Assembly (NCBI GenBank): GCA_021816775.1
Contig: JAKAXA010000003.1
Coordinates: 1-64,000 of the forward strand
Source of the DNA: Pseudomonadota bacterium
Lineage (GTDB): Bacteria > Pseudomonadota > Gammaproteobacteria > Steroidobacterales > Steroidobacteraceae
Direction: 5' to 3'
DNA length: 64,000 nucleotides
Position numbers and translations under genes: made by a program
Part shown: positions 7,584 to 17,500 of the stretch, one piece after another
Numbering within the stretch: position 1 is the stretch's first letter
How the letters are laid out: each line of letters starts with the position of its first letter
Notes under the pieces: model-generated
What the model was told of the DNA's origin: nothing
Databases searched by the model: none
Seen by the model: only the letters and a program-made list of their open reading frames with translations

Positions 7584-8720
7584 ATGGAGCTCTATGCGAT
7601 CCTGCAGGTGACCTGGTGGCTGCTGCTCGGCGTGCTGCTGATGGGGCTCGCGGTCATGGTCGGCATGGACATGGGCGTCGGGGCGATCCTGCGCTACGTC
7701 GGGCGCAGCGACCTCGAGCGGCGCATCGCGCTGAACATCATCGGGCCGCACTGGGACGGCAATCAGGTCTGGTTCATCCTCGGGGGCGGGGCCATCTTCG
7801 CGGCGTTTCCGCTGATCTACGCCACGGCATTCTCCGGCTTCTACGTGGTGATGCTGCTGCTGCTGTGGACCATGATCATGCGCCCGCTCGGCTTCGAGTA
7901 CCGCAGCCAGCTCGCGAGCCCCGCCTGGCGCAACGTGTGGGACTGGGTGTTCCTCGTGAGCGGAGCGGTGCCGATGATCGTCTTCGGGGCGGCCTTCGGC
8001 AATCTCTTTCACGGCGTGCCGTTTCATTTCTCCTGGGACATGACCTCGTACTACACCGGCAGCTTCCTCGGTCTGCTCAATCCCTTCGCCATCGCCGCCG
8101 GCGTGCTCTCGCTCGCGCTCTCTGCGATGATGGGCTCGCTGACCGTGATGAACGGCGCCGAGGCGGCGCTGTTCCAGCGGGCGCGCCGGCTCGCACAGCT
8201 CGCCGCGGCGGTGGCGATCGCGCTGTTCGCGATCTGCGGCCTGTGGGTGCATGCGCTTGACGGCTATCGTCTGACCGGCGGCCCGGGGCCCGGGGTGCCG
8301 CAGACGCCGCTGCAGCAGAGCGTCGCGCTCGCGCCGGGCGCCTGGCTCTCGAACTTCGCTGCGCATCCGCTGCTGTGGCTGCTGCCGCTGGCGGGCTTCG
8401 CCGGCATGGCGGGCGCGCTGCTCGCGGCGCGCGCCGCTCGCTCGCACCTCGGCTGGTGGCTGGGGGCGCTGGCGTGGATCGGCGTCATCGGCACGGCGGG
8501 CGCGGCGCTCTTCCCGTTCATGCTGCCCTCCAGCACCGATCCGTCGATGAGCCTGACGTTGTGGAACTCCAGCTCGAGCCGGGCGACGCTGCTGTGGATG
8601 GTCGGATTCGCGGCCTTCTTCGTGCCGCTGATACTGTGGTACACGAGTTGGGCGTTCTGGGTGATGCGCGGCAAGGTCACCCCCGAGCAGATCACTCGAG
8701 GCGACGAGCACGCTTACTGA
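7584..8720 (+). CDS. cydB: Cytochrome bd ubiquinol oxidase subunit II
   Basis: Second core subunit of cytochrome bd (378 aa, usual length), a multi-helix membrane protein needed for quinol oxidation together with CydA. The N-terminus LQVTWWLLLGVLLMGLAVM, the GMDMGVGAIL segment and the GPHWDGNQVWFILGGGAIFA stretch are diagnostic of CydB. It follows cydA by 3 bp and is followed by the small cydX-like gene after 10 bp, so the three are certainly one transcript. Confidence 0.97.
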   Translation: MELYAILQVTWWLLLGVLLMGLAVMVGMDMGVGAILRYVGRSDLERRIALNIIGPHWDGNQVWFILGGGAIFAAFPLIYATAFSGFYVVMLLLLWTMIMRPLGFEYRSQLASPAWRNVWDWVFLVSGAVPMIVFGAAFGNLFHGVPFHFSWDMTSYYTGSFLGLLNPFAIAAGVLSLALSAMMGSLTVMNGAEAALFQRARRLAQLAAAVAIALFAICGLWVHALDGYRLTGGPGPGVPQTPLQQSVALAPGAWLSNFAAHPLLWLLPLAGFAGMAGALLAARAARSHLGWWLGALAWIGVIGTAGAALFPFMLPSSTDPSMSLTLWNSSSSRATLLWMVGFAAFFVPLILWYTSWAFWVMRGKVTPEQITRGDEHAY

Positions 8721-8730
8721 GGAGACGGCC

Positions 8731-8943
8731 GTGCGTACCTTCCTTTACTTTCTGCTGTACATGGTCATCGCCGTGGCTGTGATCTTTCTCGCCGCCGTTC
8801 TCGGGGCGCACGGCGCGTGGTACTTCGCCTGGCTGGTCGGCACCGCCATGATCGTGCTGATCAGCGCCGCCGGCGGCGCGCTGCTCGATACCCAGGAGGA
8901 GCACGCCGCGCAGCAGGCCCCCGCCGAGCGCGACCGGTCCTGA
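8731..8943 (+). CDS. CydX-like small membrane subunit with an extra N-terminal helix
   Basis: A 70-aa membrane protein between cydB and cydD, where cydX lies in other bacteria. Residues 29-37 (AWYFAWLVG) and the helix after them, ending in LLDTQEEH, match the CydX pattern (WYFAW-LG plus a hydrophobic helix and an acidic tail). A second helix (about residues 3-25) precedes it, whereas CydX normally begins at the WYF motif and has a single helix. The start is GTG 8731 with GGAG at 8721-8724. No in-frame start codon lies just before the WYFAW motif, so the two-helix form looks real. It probably stabilises the haem cluster of the oxidase. Confidence 0.8.
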   Translation: MRTFLYFLLYMVIAVAVIFLAAVLGAHGAWYFAWLVGTAMIVLISAAGGALLDTQEEHAAQQAPAERDRS

Positions 8944-8978
8944 CGGCACAGCCTCAGACGCCGCCGGCCGACCCGCCC

Positions 8979-10721
8979 GTGCGGCGCGGCGACCCATCGG
9001 CGGGGGAGTGGCTGCGCCGGCAGGCGCGCCAGCTGCGCGCGCCGCTCGCCCGCTCAGGGCTCCTCACCGTGCTGCAGGCGCTCGCCCTCGTGGCGCAGGC
9101 GTGGCTGCTCTCGGCAATCCTCACCGCCGCAGTCATCGCGCACGCGCCGCTCGCGCGGCTGTGGCCGCAGTGGCTCGCGCTGCTCGTGCTCGCGCCGCTG
9201 CGGCTGGGGCTGGGCATGGGCGCGCGGCGCACCGCCTTCCGCGCGGCGCAGCGGCTGGGTGCAAGCCTGCGCGCGGGGGTGCTGCGCGGCGCCCAGGCGC
9301 TCGGGCCCTACGGCCTGCGCGCGCAGGCGAGCGGTGACCTGATCACCCGCGTGGTCGATGGCATCGATGCGGTGCTGGCGTATTTCGCCCGCTACCTGCC
9401 CCAGGCCGCGGCGGCGGCCCTGGTCCCGCCCGTGCTCGGCGCGTTCGTGTTCCCGGCGGACTGGCTCTCGGGGCTGATCCTGCTGCTGACCGCGCCGCTC
9501 ATTCCACTGTTCATGATGCTGGTGGGCAAGGCCGCCGCGCAGGCGAGCGAGCGGCGCTACGGCCAGCTGAGGCGCCTCGGCGCGGCGTTCATCGAGGCGC
9601 TCGGCGGACTGGTCACGCTGCGCCAGCTGGGCGCCGCCGCGGATTTTGCCGAGCGCCTCGACGGCGAGAGCGAGGAGTACCGGGCGCTCACCATGCAGGT
9701 GCTGCGGGTCGCGTTCCTCTCGGCCCTGGTGTTGGAATTCTTCGCCACGGTCAGCATCGCCGTGGTCGCGGTGCTGATCGGCTTTCGCCTGTTGTGGGGT
9801 GAGCTGGCGCTGCGCGCGGGACTGTTCGTCCTGCTGCTTGCCCCGGAGTTCTACCTGCCGCTGCGCGCGCTCGGCGGTCTGCGCCATACGCGCATGGACG
9901 CGCTCGCTGCGGCGCAGGAGCTCCTGGCGCTCGAGGCCACCCCGCTCGAGGCGGCTGCGCCGCCTCATGCGGCACGTGTGCCGCGCGAGGCGGCGCCACA
10001 GATCCGCTTCGAGCGCGTCGGCTATGCGCACGGCGGACGGGCCGCGGCGCTCAGCGAGTGCAGCTTCACGGCGGCGGCGCGCGCCGTGACCGCGCTGGTC
10101 GGCGCATCCGGGGCAGGCAAAACCACGCTGCTCAGCGTACTGCTCGGGTTCGCCGCCCCCTATACCGGGCACGTCTGGATCGACGGCGTCGAGCTGTGCG
10201 AACTCGATGTGGCGCAGTGGCGCGCGCGCATTGCCTGGGTGCCGCAGCAGGGGCACGTGTTTGAAGGGAGCGTGCGTGACAACTTGCTGCTTGCCGCCCC
10301 CGGTGCCGATGCCGCGGCACTGCGGCGCGCCGCCGAGCGCAGCGGCCTCTCGGCGGTGCTCGAGCGCTTGCCGCACGGCTGGGAGACACCGCTCGGCGAG
10401 CGCGGCCTGGGTCTGTCCGGCGGCGAGCTGCAGCGTTTGGCGCTCGCGCGGGCGCTGCTGCGCGAGCAGGCGCGGGTCTGGCTGCTCGATGAGCCGACGG
10501 CGCACCTGGACAGTGCCGCCGCGCAGGCCGTGGAGGCGGTGATCCGCGCGGCCGCCGAGACGCGCACCGTGCTGCTGGTGGCGCACCGCTTGAGCGCGGT
10601 CCGCGCGGCCGACCGGGTCGTGGTTCTCGGCGCAGGCCGCGTGATCGAGCAGGGGCCGCCGCTCGAGCTCGCCGGGGCGCGGGGCGTGTATGCCGAGCTG
10701 CTGCAGGCGGAGCAGTCATGA
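8979..10721 (+). CDS. cydD: Heterodimeric ABC exporter CydDC, subunit CydD
   Basis: Half of the CydDC exporter, which moves thiols (cysteine, glutathione) or haem-related compounds across the inner membrane and is needed for assembly of cytochrome bd. The N-terminal half is a six-helix ABC1 domain. The C-terminal half has Walker A GASGAGKTTLL, signature LSGGELQRLALARAL and Walker B WLLDEPTAHLD with the H-loop in VAHRLSAV. The start is uncertain: GTG 8979 gives 580 aa, the usual size, but has no clear ribosome-binding site, and a CTG overlapping the previous stop at 8940 is an alternative. It overlaps cydC by 4 bp. Confidence 0.93.
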   Translation: MRRGDPSAGEWLRRQARQLRAPLARSGLLTVLQALALVAQAWLLSAILTAAVIAHAPLARLWPQWLALLVLAPLRLGLGMGARRTAFRAAQRLGASLRAGVLRGAQALGPYGLRAQASGDLITRVVDGIDAVLAYFARYLPQAAAAALVPPVLGAFVFPADWLSGLILLLTAPLIPLFMMLVGKAAAQASERRYGQLRRLGAAFIEALGGLVTLRQLGAAADFAERLDGESEEYRALTMQVLRVAFLSALVLEFFATVSIAVVAVLIGFRLLWGELALRAGLFVLLLAPEFYLPLRALGGLRHTRMDALAAAQELLALEATPLEAAAPPHAARVPREAAPQIRFERVGYAHGGRAAALSECSFTAAARAVTALVGASGAGKTTLLSVLLGFAAPYTGHVWIDGVELCELDVAQWRARIAWVPQQGHVFEGSVRDNLLLAAPGADAAALRRAAERSGLSAVLERLPHGWETPLGERGLGLSGGELQRLALARALLREQARVWLLDEPTAHLDSAAAQAVEAVIRAAAETRTVLLVAHRLSAVRAADRVVVLGAGRVIEQGPPLELAGARGVYAELLQAEQS

Positions 10722-12439
10722 GGCGCGCGCTGCCGCCGGTGCTGTCTCGGCTGTGGGCCCTGATGCGCCCCTATCGCGGCTGGATGGCCGGCGGCGCCGC
10801 GCTCGCCCTGCTGGCCGCGCTCGCCGCCATCGGTCTGATGGCCGTATCGGGGTGGTTCATCGCCGTCATGGCGCTGGCGGGGGCGAGCGGCGCGGCCATC
10901 AATTACTTCACGCCGGCGGCGGCCATCCGCGCCTTCGCCATCCTGCGCAGCGGCGCACGCTATGGCGAGCGGGTCGTCACCCACGAGGCGACGCTGCGCG
11001 CACTTGCGGGCCTGCGCGGCTGGCTGTTCCGGCGGCTGATTCCGCTCGCGCCGGCGCGGCTGTCGGCGCTGCGCAGCGGCGAGCTGTTCGCCCGGCTGCG
11101 CGCCGATATCGATGTGCTCGAGCATTTCTATCTGGCCGTATTGGTGCCCGCCTCGGTGGCGCTGCTCAGCATCGCGACGGCGCTCGTGCTCACCGCCATC
11201 GCGCTGCCTGCTGCGGCGCTGGCGCTGCTGCTCGGCACGCTGCTCGCCGCAGTCGTGTTGCCGCTGTGGATCGAGCGCCGCGCCGCGCGCGACTCGCAGC
11301 AGACGGTGCTCGATGCCGCGGCGCTGCGGGGTCTGCTGCTCGATGCGCTGCGCGGTCACAGCGAGTTGCTCGCCTGGGGCGGCGTCGCCGCGCACAACGC
11401 GCGCCTCGAGTCGCTTGCCGCGCGGCTGGACGTTCGCCGCACGCGCCTCGATCAGCTGCAGGCCGTCGGTGGCGCACTGGCCGGACTGTTTGCGCAACTG
11501 ACGCTCCTCGCCGTGCTGGTCCTCGGGCTGGCGGCGGTGCACGGCGGGGCGCTCGCGCCGCCCGAGCTGGTGATGCTGGCGCTGCTGACGCTCGCGCTGT
11601 TCGAGGCGATCACGCCGCTCGCGGAGGCGCTGGCGCAGTGGCGCGCCACAACCCTCGCCGGGCAGCGGGTGTTCGATCTCGCCGACACGCCGCCGGTGTT
11701 CATCGAGCCGGCGCCCGGCACGTCGCTGCCGCAGCGCTGCGACATCGAATTCGACAACGCGCGCCTGCGCTATGCGCCGCATCTGCCCTGGGCGCTCGAC
11801 GGGGTCGATCTCGTGCTCGCTGCCGGGGCGCGCGTGGCCGTGGTCGGTGCCTCCGGCGCGGGCAAGAGCTCGCTGCTCGCGGCGCTGCTGAAGTTCTACC
11901 CGCTGCAGCAGGGACGAGTGCTGTTCGGCGGTGAGCCGGTGGCGGGGCTGCCCGGCGATGAGCTGCGCCGGCGCATTGCGGTCATCGCGCAACAGACCAC
12001 GCTGTTCGATCTGTCGCTGCTCGACAACCTCCTGCTCGCCGCGCCCGATGCGAGCGCCGGGCAGATCGAGCGTGCCGTGAGCCTGGCGCAACTGGAGGCG
12101 TTCGTGGCGTCTCTGCCGCAGGGTTACGACACCGTGCTCGGCGAGGGCGGCGCACGGGTCTCCGGCGGCGAGGCGCGGCGCATCGTGATCGCCCGTGCGC
12201 TGCTGCAGGATGCGCCGGTGCTCGTGTTGGATGAGCCGACCGAGGGGCTGGATGCGCGCACGGCGCGCGATTTGTACACGGCGCTGGATGCGGCAGGTCG
12301 CGGCCGCACGCTGCTGCTGATCACGCACCGCTTGAGCGGCCTCGAGCGGCTCGTCGATGAGGTGGTGGTCATGGAGGCGGGCAGAATCCGCACGCGCACG
12401 CCGGCGAGGGAGTATCTGGCCGGGGAGCGCCGCCGCTGA
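10718..12439 (+). CDS. cydC: Heterodimeric ABC exporter CydDC, subunit CydC
   Basis: Second half-transporter of CydDC (573 aa). It has an ABC1 membrane domain followed by an ATPase with Walker A GASGAGKSSLLAALL, signature VSGGEARRIVIARALL, Walker B VLDEPTEGLD and H-loop ITHRLSGL. The start ATG overlaps the cydD stop (ATGA), so the two subunits are made in step. It is the last gene of the cyd operon; the next gene begins 185 bp downstream behind its own ribosome-binding site. Confidence 0.95.
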   Translation: MRRALPPVLSRLWALMRPYRGWMAGGAALALLAALAAIGLMAVSGWFIAVMALAGASGAAINYFTPAAAIRAFAILRSGARYGERVVTHEATLRALAGLRGWLFRRLIPLAPARLSALRSGELFARLRADIDVLEHFYLAVLVPASVALLSIATALVLTAIALPAAALALLLGTLLAAVVLPLWIERRAARDSQQTVLDAAALRGLLLDALRGHSELLAWGGVAAHNARLESLAARLDVRRTRLDQLQAVGGALAGLFAQLTLLAVLVLGLAAVHGGALAPPELVMLALLTLALFEAITPLAEALAQWRATTLAGQRVFDLADTPPVFIEPAPGTSLPQRCDIEFDNARLRYAPHLPWALDGVDLVLAAGARVAVVGASGAGKSSLLAALLKFYPLQQGRVLFGGEPVAGLPGDELRRRIAVIAQQTTLFDLSLLDNLLLAAPDASAGQIERAVSLAQLEAFVASLPQGYDTVLGEGGARVSGGEARRIVIARALLQDAPVLVLDEPTEGLDARTARDLYTALDAAGRGRTLLLITHRLSGLERLVDEVVVMEAGRIRTRTPAREYLAGERRR

Positions 12440-12624
12440 GGGGCGCCGGTACCCTCGCCCGCGGGTGGCGCCGGAATATGTCGTCTGCGTCATTGGCGAG
12501 GGGAAAATCAAGGAGTACAGTCACAAAAACAGAAGCTCGTACCCGTCAGCGGCGCCAAATTCGGGCTTCGGACTCGCTGCAGGCCCCTGGCGCACGGCCT
12601 GCACGGCCGACCCGGGAGATCAGA

Positions 12625-13149
12625 ATGAGAAAAGCACTTGGCATGATGCTGCTCGCGCTGCTGGCGGCGGCCGGATCGGCGAGCGCCACCTCACTGACGT
12701 TCGGCCAGTGGCGGGTCGCCACCACCGCGGACGGTCATTACACGTATGCGGCCACGATCAATCACCGCGGCGAGGTGTTCGGCGAGTTCTGTGATTTCAA
12801 ATCGGCCGCGTGTCACTGGCTGCTCGCGGTGCACACGCCGTGCCGCTTCGGCGACGTCTACCCGGTGCTCGCCAATTCCGCCACCGGCGCCAACCCCATC
12901 GCGATCTTCTGCGTCGGCGCGCTCGGCGGGCACACCTATGGCATGGCGCTGATGAACCAGAGGAAGCTCGAGGCCAGCATCGCGCACGCCCGGCGGGTCG
13001 CGTTCGCCGTGCCGCTCGATGGCGGCGGTTTCGCATTCACGCGCTTTGCGCTCACGGGCAGGCTCCACGCCACCGCGCTGCTGCAGAAGGCCCTCTCGGC
13101 GCAGGTCGCGCGGCGCCGCCGCTCGCGGGTCGCCCAGATGGGCCTCTAG
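12625..13149 (+). CDS. Secreted protein of unknown function with four cysteines
   Basis: Not recognised. It is a 174-aa protein with a clear signal peptide (MRKALGMMLLALLAAAGSASA, cleavage probably after ASA). The mature domain has four cysteines (in FCDF, AACHW, TPCRF and IFCVG) that could form two disulfides, and a basic tail RRRRSR. The start is ATG 12625 with GGGAGA at 12613-12618; upstream in-frame starts would hide the signal peptide. It sits alone between the cyd operon and the RND genes, and a weak GC hairpin follows at 13178-13193. Confidence 0.72.
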   Translation: MRKALGMMLLALLAAAGSASATSLTFGQWRVATTADGHYTYAATINHRGEVFGEFCDFKSAACHWLLAVHTPCRFGDVYPVLANSATGANPIAIFCVGALGGHTYGMALMNQRKLEASIAHARRVAFAVPLDGGGFAFTRFALTGRLHATALLQKALSAQVARRRRSRVAQMGL

Positions 13150-13177
13150 CCGCCTCCCTCTTCAGGGGGGCTTGCCC

Positions 13178-13193
13178 GACCGGCCCGCCGGTC
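13178..13193 (+). terminator. Possible weak terminator hairpin
   Basis: GACCGG-CCCG-CCGGTC forms a 6-bp perfect stem with a 4-base loop just after the secreted-protein gene. No T-run follows, so this would be at most a weak or Rho-assisted terminator. Confidence 0.25.
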
Positions 13194-13370
13194 TATCGTT
13201 CCGGGCGACGAGCGCCCCGGACGGTGCGCCCGGCGGAGCCGGGCGGGGCCTCGATTCGGTTAAAATAGCAGCCTATACCTTTGGGGATGCGCATGGCGCG
13301 GCTCCGGCGGCCCGGCCCCGGTCGGCCCGGTTGCGCGCGGCCCGCCCGAGGACGCAGGAGATTGGGAGTC

Positions 13371-14507
13371 GTGGACAAACGCGTAATGTGGCGGCGGCTG
13401 ATCATCGTGATCGTCGCGATGGCTGTCGTATTCGGCGGGGTGACGGCGTGGAACGCCATCAAGGCGCATTTCATCCATAAATTCATGGTGAAGAACGCCG
13501 AGCAGCCGCAGACGGTGAGCACCGCGGTCGTGAGTGACTCGCAATGGCAGCCGCAGGTGACCGCGGTCGGGAGCCTGCGCGCCGTGCACGGCGTCGAGGT
13601 GACCACGCAGGTGGCCGGCATGGTGGAAAGCGTGGACTTCAGGTCCGGGCAGACCGCCCACACCGGGCAGGTGCTGGTGCAGCTGAACGCCGCCCCGGAT
13701 ATCGCGAAGCTGCATTCATTGCAGGCGGCCGCGCACTACGCGGCGCTGACCTATCAGCGCGACATCCTCCAGTACCACGCCCAGGCCATCGGCAAGGCGA
13801 CGCTCGATGCCGCCACGGCCGACTGGAAGAGCGCAGAGGCGCAGGCGGCGGCGCAGGCGGCGCTCGTGGCCGAGGAGACCGTGCGGGCGCCGTTCGACGG
13901 GCGGCTCGGCATCACCACCGTCAATCCGGGCGAGTATCTGCAGCCTGGCACGGCGATCGTCAGTCTCGAGTCGCTCAATCCGATCTTCGTCGATTTCCGG
14001 CTGCCGCAGAGTGATCTGTCGCGCATCCGCGTCGGCGAGCCCGCTCGCGTGTCGACCGATGCGTTCCCGGGCAAGACCTTCATCGGCCGGGTGACCTCGA
14101 TCGATTCGCTGGTCGATCCCGCGACGCGCAACTTCGAGGCCGAGGCCACCATCACCAATCCGCAGCGCCTGCTGCGCCCGGGGATGTTCGTGGACACGGT
14201 GGTGGATGCGGGCGCAAAGCGCCGCTACCTGACGCTGCCGCAGACGGCAATCACCTACAACCCTTACGGCAACACCGTGTTCGTGGTGCACAGGAACCCT
14301 GGCCCCAAAGCGCGCATCACCGTCGAGCAGGTGTTCGTGACCCTCGGGCCGACCCGCGGCGACCAGATCGCGGTGCTGAAGGGTCTGAAGGCCGGCGACA
14401 TCATCGTCACGACCGGGCAGCTGAAGCTGAAGAACGGCTCTGCCGTCACCATCAACAACCGCGTGCAGCCGCTCAACAACCCCAATCCGTCGCCCCGGGA
14501 AGAGTGA
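13371..14507 (+). CDS. RND efflux periplasmic adaptor (membrane fusion protein)
   Basis: HlyD/AcrA-type adaptor that links an inner-membrane RND pump to an outer-membrane channel. An N-terminal helix (LIIVIVAMAVVFGGVTA) anchors it. The two lipoyl half-motifs follow (EVTTQVAGMVESVDFRSGQ and VRAPFDGRLGITTVNPGEY), then the beta-barrel with FPGKTFIGRVTSID and the membrane-proximal domain. I prefer GTG 13371 (AGGAG at 13356-13360, about 10 bases upstream) over ATG 13386. The RND permease gene begins 10 bp after its stop. No outer-membrane factor gene is in the window, so a TolC-like channel must be encoded elsewhere. Confidence 0.92.
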   Translation: MDKRVMWRRLIIVIVAMAVVFGGVTAWNAIKAHFIHKFMVKNAEQPQTVSTAVVSDSQWQPQVTAVGSLRAVHGVEVTTQVAGMVESVDFRSGQTAHTGQVLVQLNAAPDIAKLHSLQAAAHYAALTYQRDILQYHAQAIGKATLDAATADWKSAEAQAAAQAALVAEETVRAPFDGRLGITTVNPGEYLQPGTAIVSLESLNPIFVDFRLPQSDLSRIRVGEPARVSTDAFPGKTFIGRVTSIDSLVDPATRNFEAEATITNPQRLLRPGMFVDTVVDAGAKRRYLTLPQTAITYNPYGNTVFVVHRNPGPKARITVEQVFVTLGPTRGDQIAVLKGLKAGDIIVTTGQLKLKNGSAVTINNRVQPLNNPNPSPREE

Positions 14508-14517
14508 GGCACCCGGC

Positions 14518-17500
14518 GTGAAGTTCACCGAGATATTCATCCGCCGGCCGGTGCTCTCGGCCGTCGTCAGCCTGCTGATGCTGGTGCTCGGGCTGCGCGC
14601 GATCTTCCAGCTGCCGGTCACGCAGTATCCGAAGACCCAGAGCGCGGTCATCACCGTCACGACCTATTACTACGGCGCCGACGCGAACACGGTGGCGGGG
14701 TTCATCACCCAGCCGCTCGAGGCGGCGATCGCCCAGGCCCAGGGCATCGACTACCTGTCCTCCTCCTCGAGCACCGGGACGTCGGTGATCACCGCCACGC
14801 TGCGGCTCAATTACAGCGCCAACCGTGCGTTGACCGAGATCAGCGCCCAGGTGAACGCGGTGCGCAATCAGCTGCCGCCGCAATCGCAGCTGCCGGTCAT
14901 TCAGCTGGCCAAGAACCAGACGACCGACACGATGTACATCGGCTATTTCAGCAGTGTCATCCCCACCAACGCGCTGACGGACTTTCTCTTGCGCGTCGTG
15001 CAGCCGCAGCTGAACGCGATCCCCGGCGTGCAGAACGCCGAGGTGCTCGGCGGACGCACGTTCGCGCTGCGCGCCTGGCTCGATCCGCAGCGCATGGCGG
15101 CCCACGGCGTCACGGCCGCCGACGTCTCCCAGGCGCTCGCGGCCAACAACTATCTGTCCGCTGCGGGCCAGACCAAGGGTCAGATGGTGAGCATCAAGCT
15201 CACCGCCTCGACCGACCCGCACACCCTGCGTGAATTCCGCAATCTCGTCATCCGTGACCAGAACGGCGCGATCGTGCGCCTGAAGGACGTGGCCACGGTG
15301 GAGCTGGGCGCGCAGAACTACGACACGGCGGTGGCCTTCAGCGGCCGGCCCGGGGTGTTCATCGGCATCAAGGCCGCACCCAGCGCCAGCGTGCTCACCA
15401 TCGCCAAGCGCGTCAAGGCGGAGCTGCCGGTGATCGCCGCGCAGCTGCCGAACGGCATCACGCAGAAGGTGGTGTTCGATGCCACCACGTTCATCTATTC
15501 CTCGATCGTCGATGTGGTGCGCACGCTGATCGAGACGCTGCTGATCGTCACCATAGTCATTTTCCTCTTCCTCGGCAGTGCGCGCGCCTCCGCGGTGCCC
15601 GCGCTCGCCATGCCGCTGTCGATCGTGGGCGCGTTCATCTTCATGCTGGCGCTCGGCTACTCGATCAACCTGCTGACGCTGCTTGCGCTGGTGCTGGCAA
15701 TCGGCCTGGTGGTGGATGACGCCATTATCGTGGTCGAGAACATCGACCGGCACATGAAGGAGGGCAAGTCCCCGCTCGAGGCGGCGATACTCGGCGCGCA
15801 CGAGCTCAACGGCCCGATCATCGCAATGACCGTGGTGCTGGTGGCCGCGTACGCGCCGATCGCCTTTCAGACCGGGCTCACCGGCGCGCTGTTCACGCAG
15901 TTCGCCTTCACCTTGGTCGGCGCGGTGGTCTGCTCGGCCATCGTCGCGCTCACGCTATCGCCAATGCTCTGCTCGCGCATCTTTCGCAGCGATCAGGAGG
16001 ACAGTCGGTTCGCGCACCTGCTCGATCGCGGCTTCAACCGGCTGCGCAAGGGGTATCGGCGGGTGCTGTCGAGCTGGCTCGCCACCTGGCCGGTGCTGGT
16101 CCTGCTCGGCGTGGTGCTGCTCGGCGGTGTGTTTTATCTGTTCAGGACGTCCAAATCGCAGCTCGCGCCGCAGGAGGACCAGGGCGTGGTGATGTACCAG
16201 CTGATCGGGCCGCCGGATGCGACGCTGCAGCAGATGCAGACCTACACGCACCAGATCTTCAATATGGCGCGCACTCTGCCGGAGTACCGCCAGGCGTTCC
16301 AGATGATCGGCGTCCCCTCGCAGAGCCAGGGCCTTGGCGGCGTTCTGCTCAAGCCCTGGGATCAGAGGACCCGCACCGCGACCGAGCTGCAGCAGGTGCT
16401 GCAGCAGCGCTGGAACCAGATCGCCGGGGCTCAGGTGGCCGCCTTCCAGTTCCCCTCGCTCCCCGGGGCGCAGGGTCTGCCCGTGCAGTTCGTGATCACC
16501 ACCCCGGAGTCGATCAGCCGCCTGTATTCGGTGTCGCAGAAGGTGCTCGACCGGGCGCGCGCGAGCGGTCTGTTCTTCTTCGTCGCCTCCGACCTGAAGA
16601 TCGATCAGCCGCAGGATCAGATCGTGGTCAACCCGAACAAGGTGGCCGACCTCGGGCTGACGCAGCAGGATGTGGCCAACACCCTCGGCGCAGCGCTCGG
16701 CGGCGGATACGTCAATTACTTCGAGTTGGGCGGCCGCTCGTATGAAGTGATGCCGCAAGTGCTGCAGAAGTACCGGCTCAACCCGCATCAGGTGCTCGAT
16801 TACTACCTGCGCACCGCGGGCGGCGCTCTGGTGCGGCTCGGCACGGTGGCGCGCCTGAAGCGCGAAGTGGTGCCGGAGTCGATCAATCACTTCCAGCGGC
16901 TGAATTCCGCGACCATCGCCGGGGCGGCGGCGGTCCCGCAGGGCGAGGCGCTCGCCTTCCTGCGCAAGACCTTGCGGGAGGTGGCGCCGAGCGGCTTCAG
17001 CGCCAACTACTCCGGACAGTCCCGCCAGTTCATGGAGGGCTCGAACAGCTTCCTCGTGACCTTCGGGTTCTCGCTGATCATCGTGTTCCTGGCGCTCGCG
17101 GCGCTGTTTGAGAGTTTCCGCGATCCGGTGGTGATCCTGGTGTCGGTGCCGGCCGCGCTCTTCGGGGCGCTCCTGTTCATCAACATCGGCGTCACCACGC
17201 TCAACATCTACACCCAGGTGGGGCTGGTGACGCTGCTCGGCCTGATCAGCAAGCACGGCATTCTGATGGTGCAGTTCGCCAACGATCTGCAGCGCGCCGG
17301 GCACAGCAAGCTCGAGGCGATCGAGGAAGCCGCCGAGGTGCGGCTGCGGCCGATCCTGATGACGACCGCGGCCATGGTCGTGGGCGTGCTGCCGATGGTG
17401 TTCGCCACCGGCGCGGGAGCCGCCGGGCGGAGCGCGATGGGCATCGTGATCGCCACGGGACTGTCGATCGGGACGCTGTTCACCCTGTTCATCGTGCCGG

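Noticed and set aside
5781-8711. Very long minus-strand open frame opposite cydA and cydB
   Set aside because: It is rich in Arg, His and Glu with no recognisable domain, and lies exactly antisense to two certain genes; such frames arise from GC-rich codon bias. Similar antisense frames elsewhere (for example opposite rlmKL, the RND pump, the hyf genes and patatin) were dropped for the same reason.
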